A DNA stretch of 64,000 nt from CADCVW01 sp964251385 (GTDB taxonomy: Bacteria > Pseudomonadota > Alphaproteobacteria > Sphingomonadales > Sphingomonadaceae), in NCBI GenBank assembly GCA_964251385.1, contig CAXUJK010000003.1, positions 310,001-374,000 on the forward strand. Reading direction: 5' to 3'. Positions within the stretch are counted from its first letter, which is position 1. Each line of letters begins with the position of its first letter. The notes beneath the pieces are model-generated. The model was not told the DNA's origin. It saw nothing but the letters and a program-made list of their open reading frames with translations, and searched no databases. Position numbers and translations under genes: made by a program. Below, piece after piece: positions 63,324-64,000 of this stretch.

Positions 63324-63503
63324 ATGGCCGTTCCCAAAAGAAAAACCTCGCCGTCGAAGCGCAATATGCGCCGCAGCCACGACTCGCTGGCCATTCCGAC
63401 GTTTCAGGAGTGCCCCAATTGCGGCGAACTGCGCCGGCCGCACAATCTGTGCGTCGCCTGCGGCCATTATCACGGCCGCGAAGTCGTGAGCGTCGAGGCC
63501 TAG
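63324..63503 (+). CDS. rpmF: 50S ribosomal protein L32
   Basis: The 59-aa protein begins MAVPKRKTSPSKRNMRRSHD, the conserved L32 start. Then comes the zinc-binding set, CPNCGELRRPHNLC and VACG. Four cysteines are present, so it is the zinc-containing form. The upstream in-frame extension to 63264 is not used. It precedes plsX, the classic order for phospholipid synthesis genes. Confidence 0.97.
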   Translation: MAVPKRKTSPSKRNMRRSHDSLAIPTFQECPNCGELRRPHNLCVACGHYHGREVVSVEA

Positions 63504-63537
63504 TCAGCCGCTGTCGGCAACGCTGGAGGCGAGACGC

Positions 63538-64000
63538 TTGAGCGCTTCTCCGCGGATCGCGATCGACGCAATGGGTGGGGACGGCGGCCCCGCGACGATG
63601 ATCGCTGGAGCCGCGATCGCGCATAGGAAGAGCCCCGCGCTCAGTTTCCTCATGTTCGGGGACGAGGCCGCGATCTCGACCGAGTTGGGCAAGCACGCGG
63701 CGTTGAGCCGGGTCGTCGAGATCGATCATTCGACCGACGTCATCTCGGCGACGGACAAGCCCAGCCACGCGATCCGGCGCGCGAAGACCACGTCCATCGG
63801 GCGCGCGATCAACGCGCTCAAGACCGGCCGGGCGCAGGCCGCCTTGTCCGGCGGCAACACGGGCGCGATGATGGCGATGGCCAAATTGTCGCTGCGCACG
63901 ATGGCCGGGATCGACCGGCCGGCCCTCGCCGCGTTGCTGCCGACGCTCGGCGACAACGACCTCGTCATGCTCGACCTGGGCGCGAACACCGAATGCGACA
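63538..64000 (+). CDS. plsX: Phosphate acyltransferase PlsX, 5' part (runs past window end)
   Basis: PlsX makes acyl-phosphate from acyl-ACP for membrane lipid synthesis. The gene starts with TTG 63538, 8 bases after GGAGG (63525-63529), and stays open to the window edge (154 codons). It shows SPRIAIDAMGGDGGP (PlsX start motif), SFLMFGDEAAI, GRAINALKTGRAQAALSGGN, TGAMMAMA and DLGANTECD. Its TTG start and missing 3' end explain why a simple ORF search can miss it. It directly follows rpmF. Confidence 0.93.
   Translation, partial: MSASPRIAIDAMGGDGGPATMIAGAAIAHRKSPALSFLMFGDEAAISTELGKHAALSRVVEIDHSTDVISATDKPSHAIRRAKTTSIGRAINALKTGRAQAALSGGNTGAMMAMAKLSLRTMAGIDRPALAALLPTLGDNDLVMLDLGANTECD

Overview
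The window is GC-rich, densely packed bacterial chromosome. It is most likely from a sphingomonad-like alphaproteobacterium (Sphingomonadales). The basis is gene content: a complete SUF operon with an Rrf2 regulator, carD beside fdxA, crtZ, DUF1489, the TSUP/TIGR02186 pair, egtB-egtD, rpmF-plsX, and many short dispersed palindromic repeats of the type common in that order. I saw no rRNA, tRNA, CRISPR array, prophage or classical IS element. No gene-free stretch is longer than about 260 bases.

Layout. 1-1349: the end of a DUF885 peptidase-like gene and a VOC protein, convergent around a palindromic repeat. 1480-8539: the SUF iron-sulfur operon (regulator, sufB, a DUF559 insertion, two unknown genes, sufC, sufD, sufS, sufT, sufA). 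8550-10045: a HAD phosphatase and dapD. 10049-11181: a CdiA-type RNase A-like toxin and its immunity gene. 11265-18943: an HTH protein with a possible SOS box, TlpA, galU, zntB, an HNH protein, a cobalamin adenosyltransferase and the ergothioneine genes. 18940-22678: DUF1176, a nucleoside transporter, crtZ and a small lipoprotein. 22746-26664: sucC, etfB-etfA and a PhyH-type oxygenase. 26766-35441: DUF1353, an acetylpolyamine-deacetylase-like gene, a second DUF885, an NfrB/NfrA-like pair, TSUP/TIGR02186 and a HerA-type ATPase. 35681-41906: DUF6624, an M23 peptidase, an SUV3-like helicase, an S4 protein, fdxA and carD. 41972-47567: two DUF2807 proteins, an isolated SMI1/KNR4 protein, DUF1489, mgtE, a cyclophilin and a LysR regulator. 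47690-64000: tandem terminators, a CDC48-like ATPase, an MFS transporter, lipid enzymes, rpoZ, a RelA/SpoT enzyme, pdeM, a pabB-pabC fusion, an S9 peptidase, small exported and metabolic genes, rpmF and the start of plsX.

The strongest candidate for an undescribed system is at 3388-3955. A DUF559 (Vsr-like nuclease fold) gene is bounded by two inverted, nearly identical palindromic repeats of about 34 bp, and it sits between two diverged copies of the last 17 codons of sufB. The copies differ mostly at silent positions. This looks like a REP-bounded nuclease element that replaced the 3' end of sufB while keeping a complete SufB, and that keeps its own gene translationally coupled to sufB. Related palindromic repeats recur at 924-977, inside the SUF regulator gene (1921-1944), before sufA (8106-8175), and at 22221-22302 and 61307-61394.

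Most genes are organised in operons with stop/start overlaps (ATGA, TGATG, TAGTG), and GTG and TTG starts are common. Many long antisense ORFs are codon-bias shadows and were left out.
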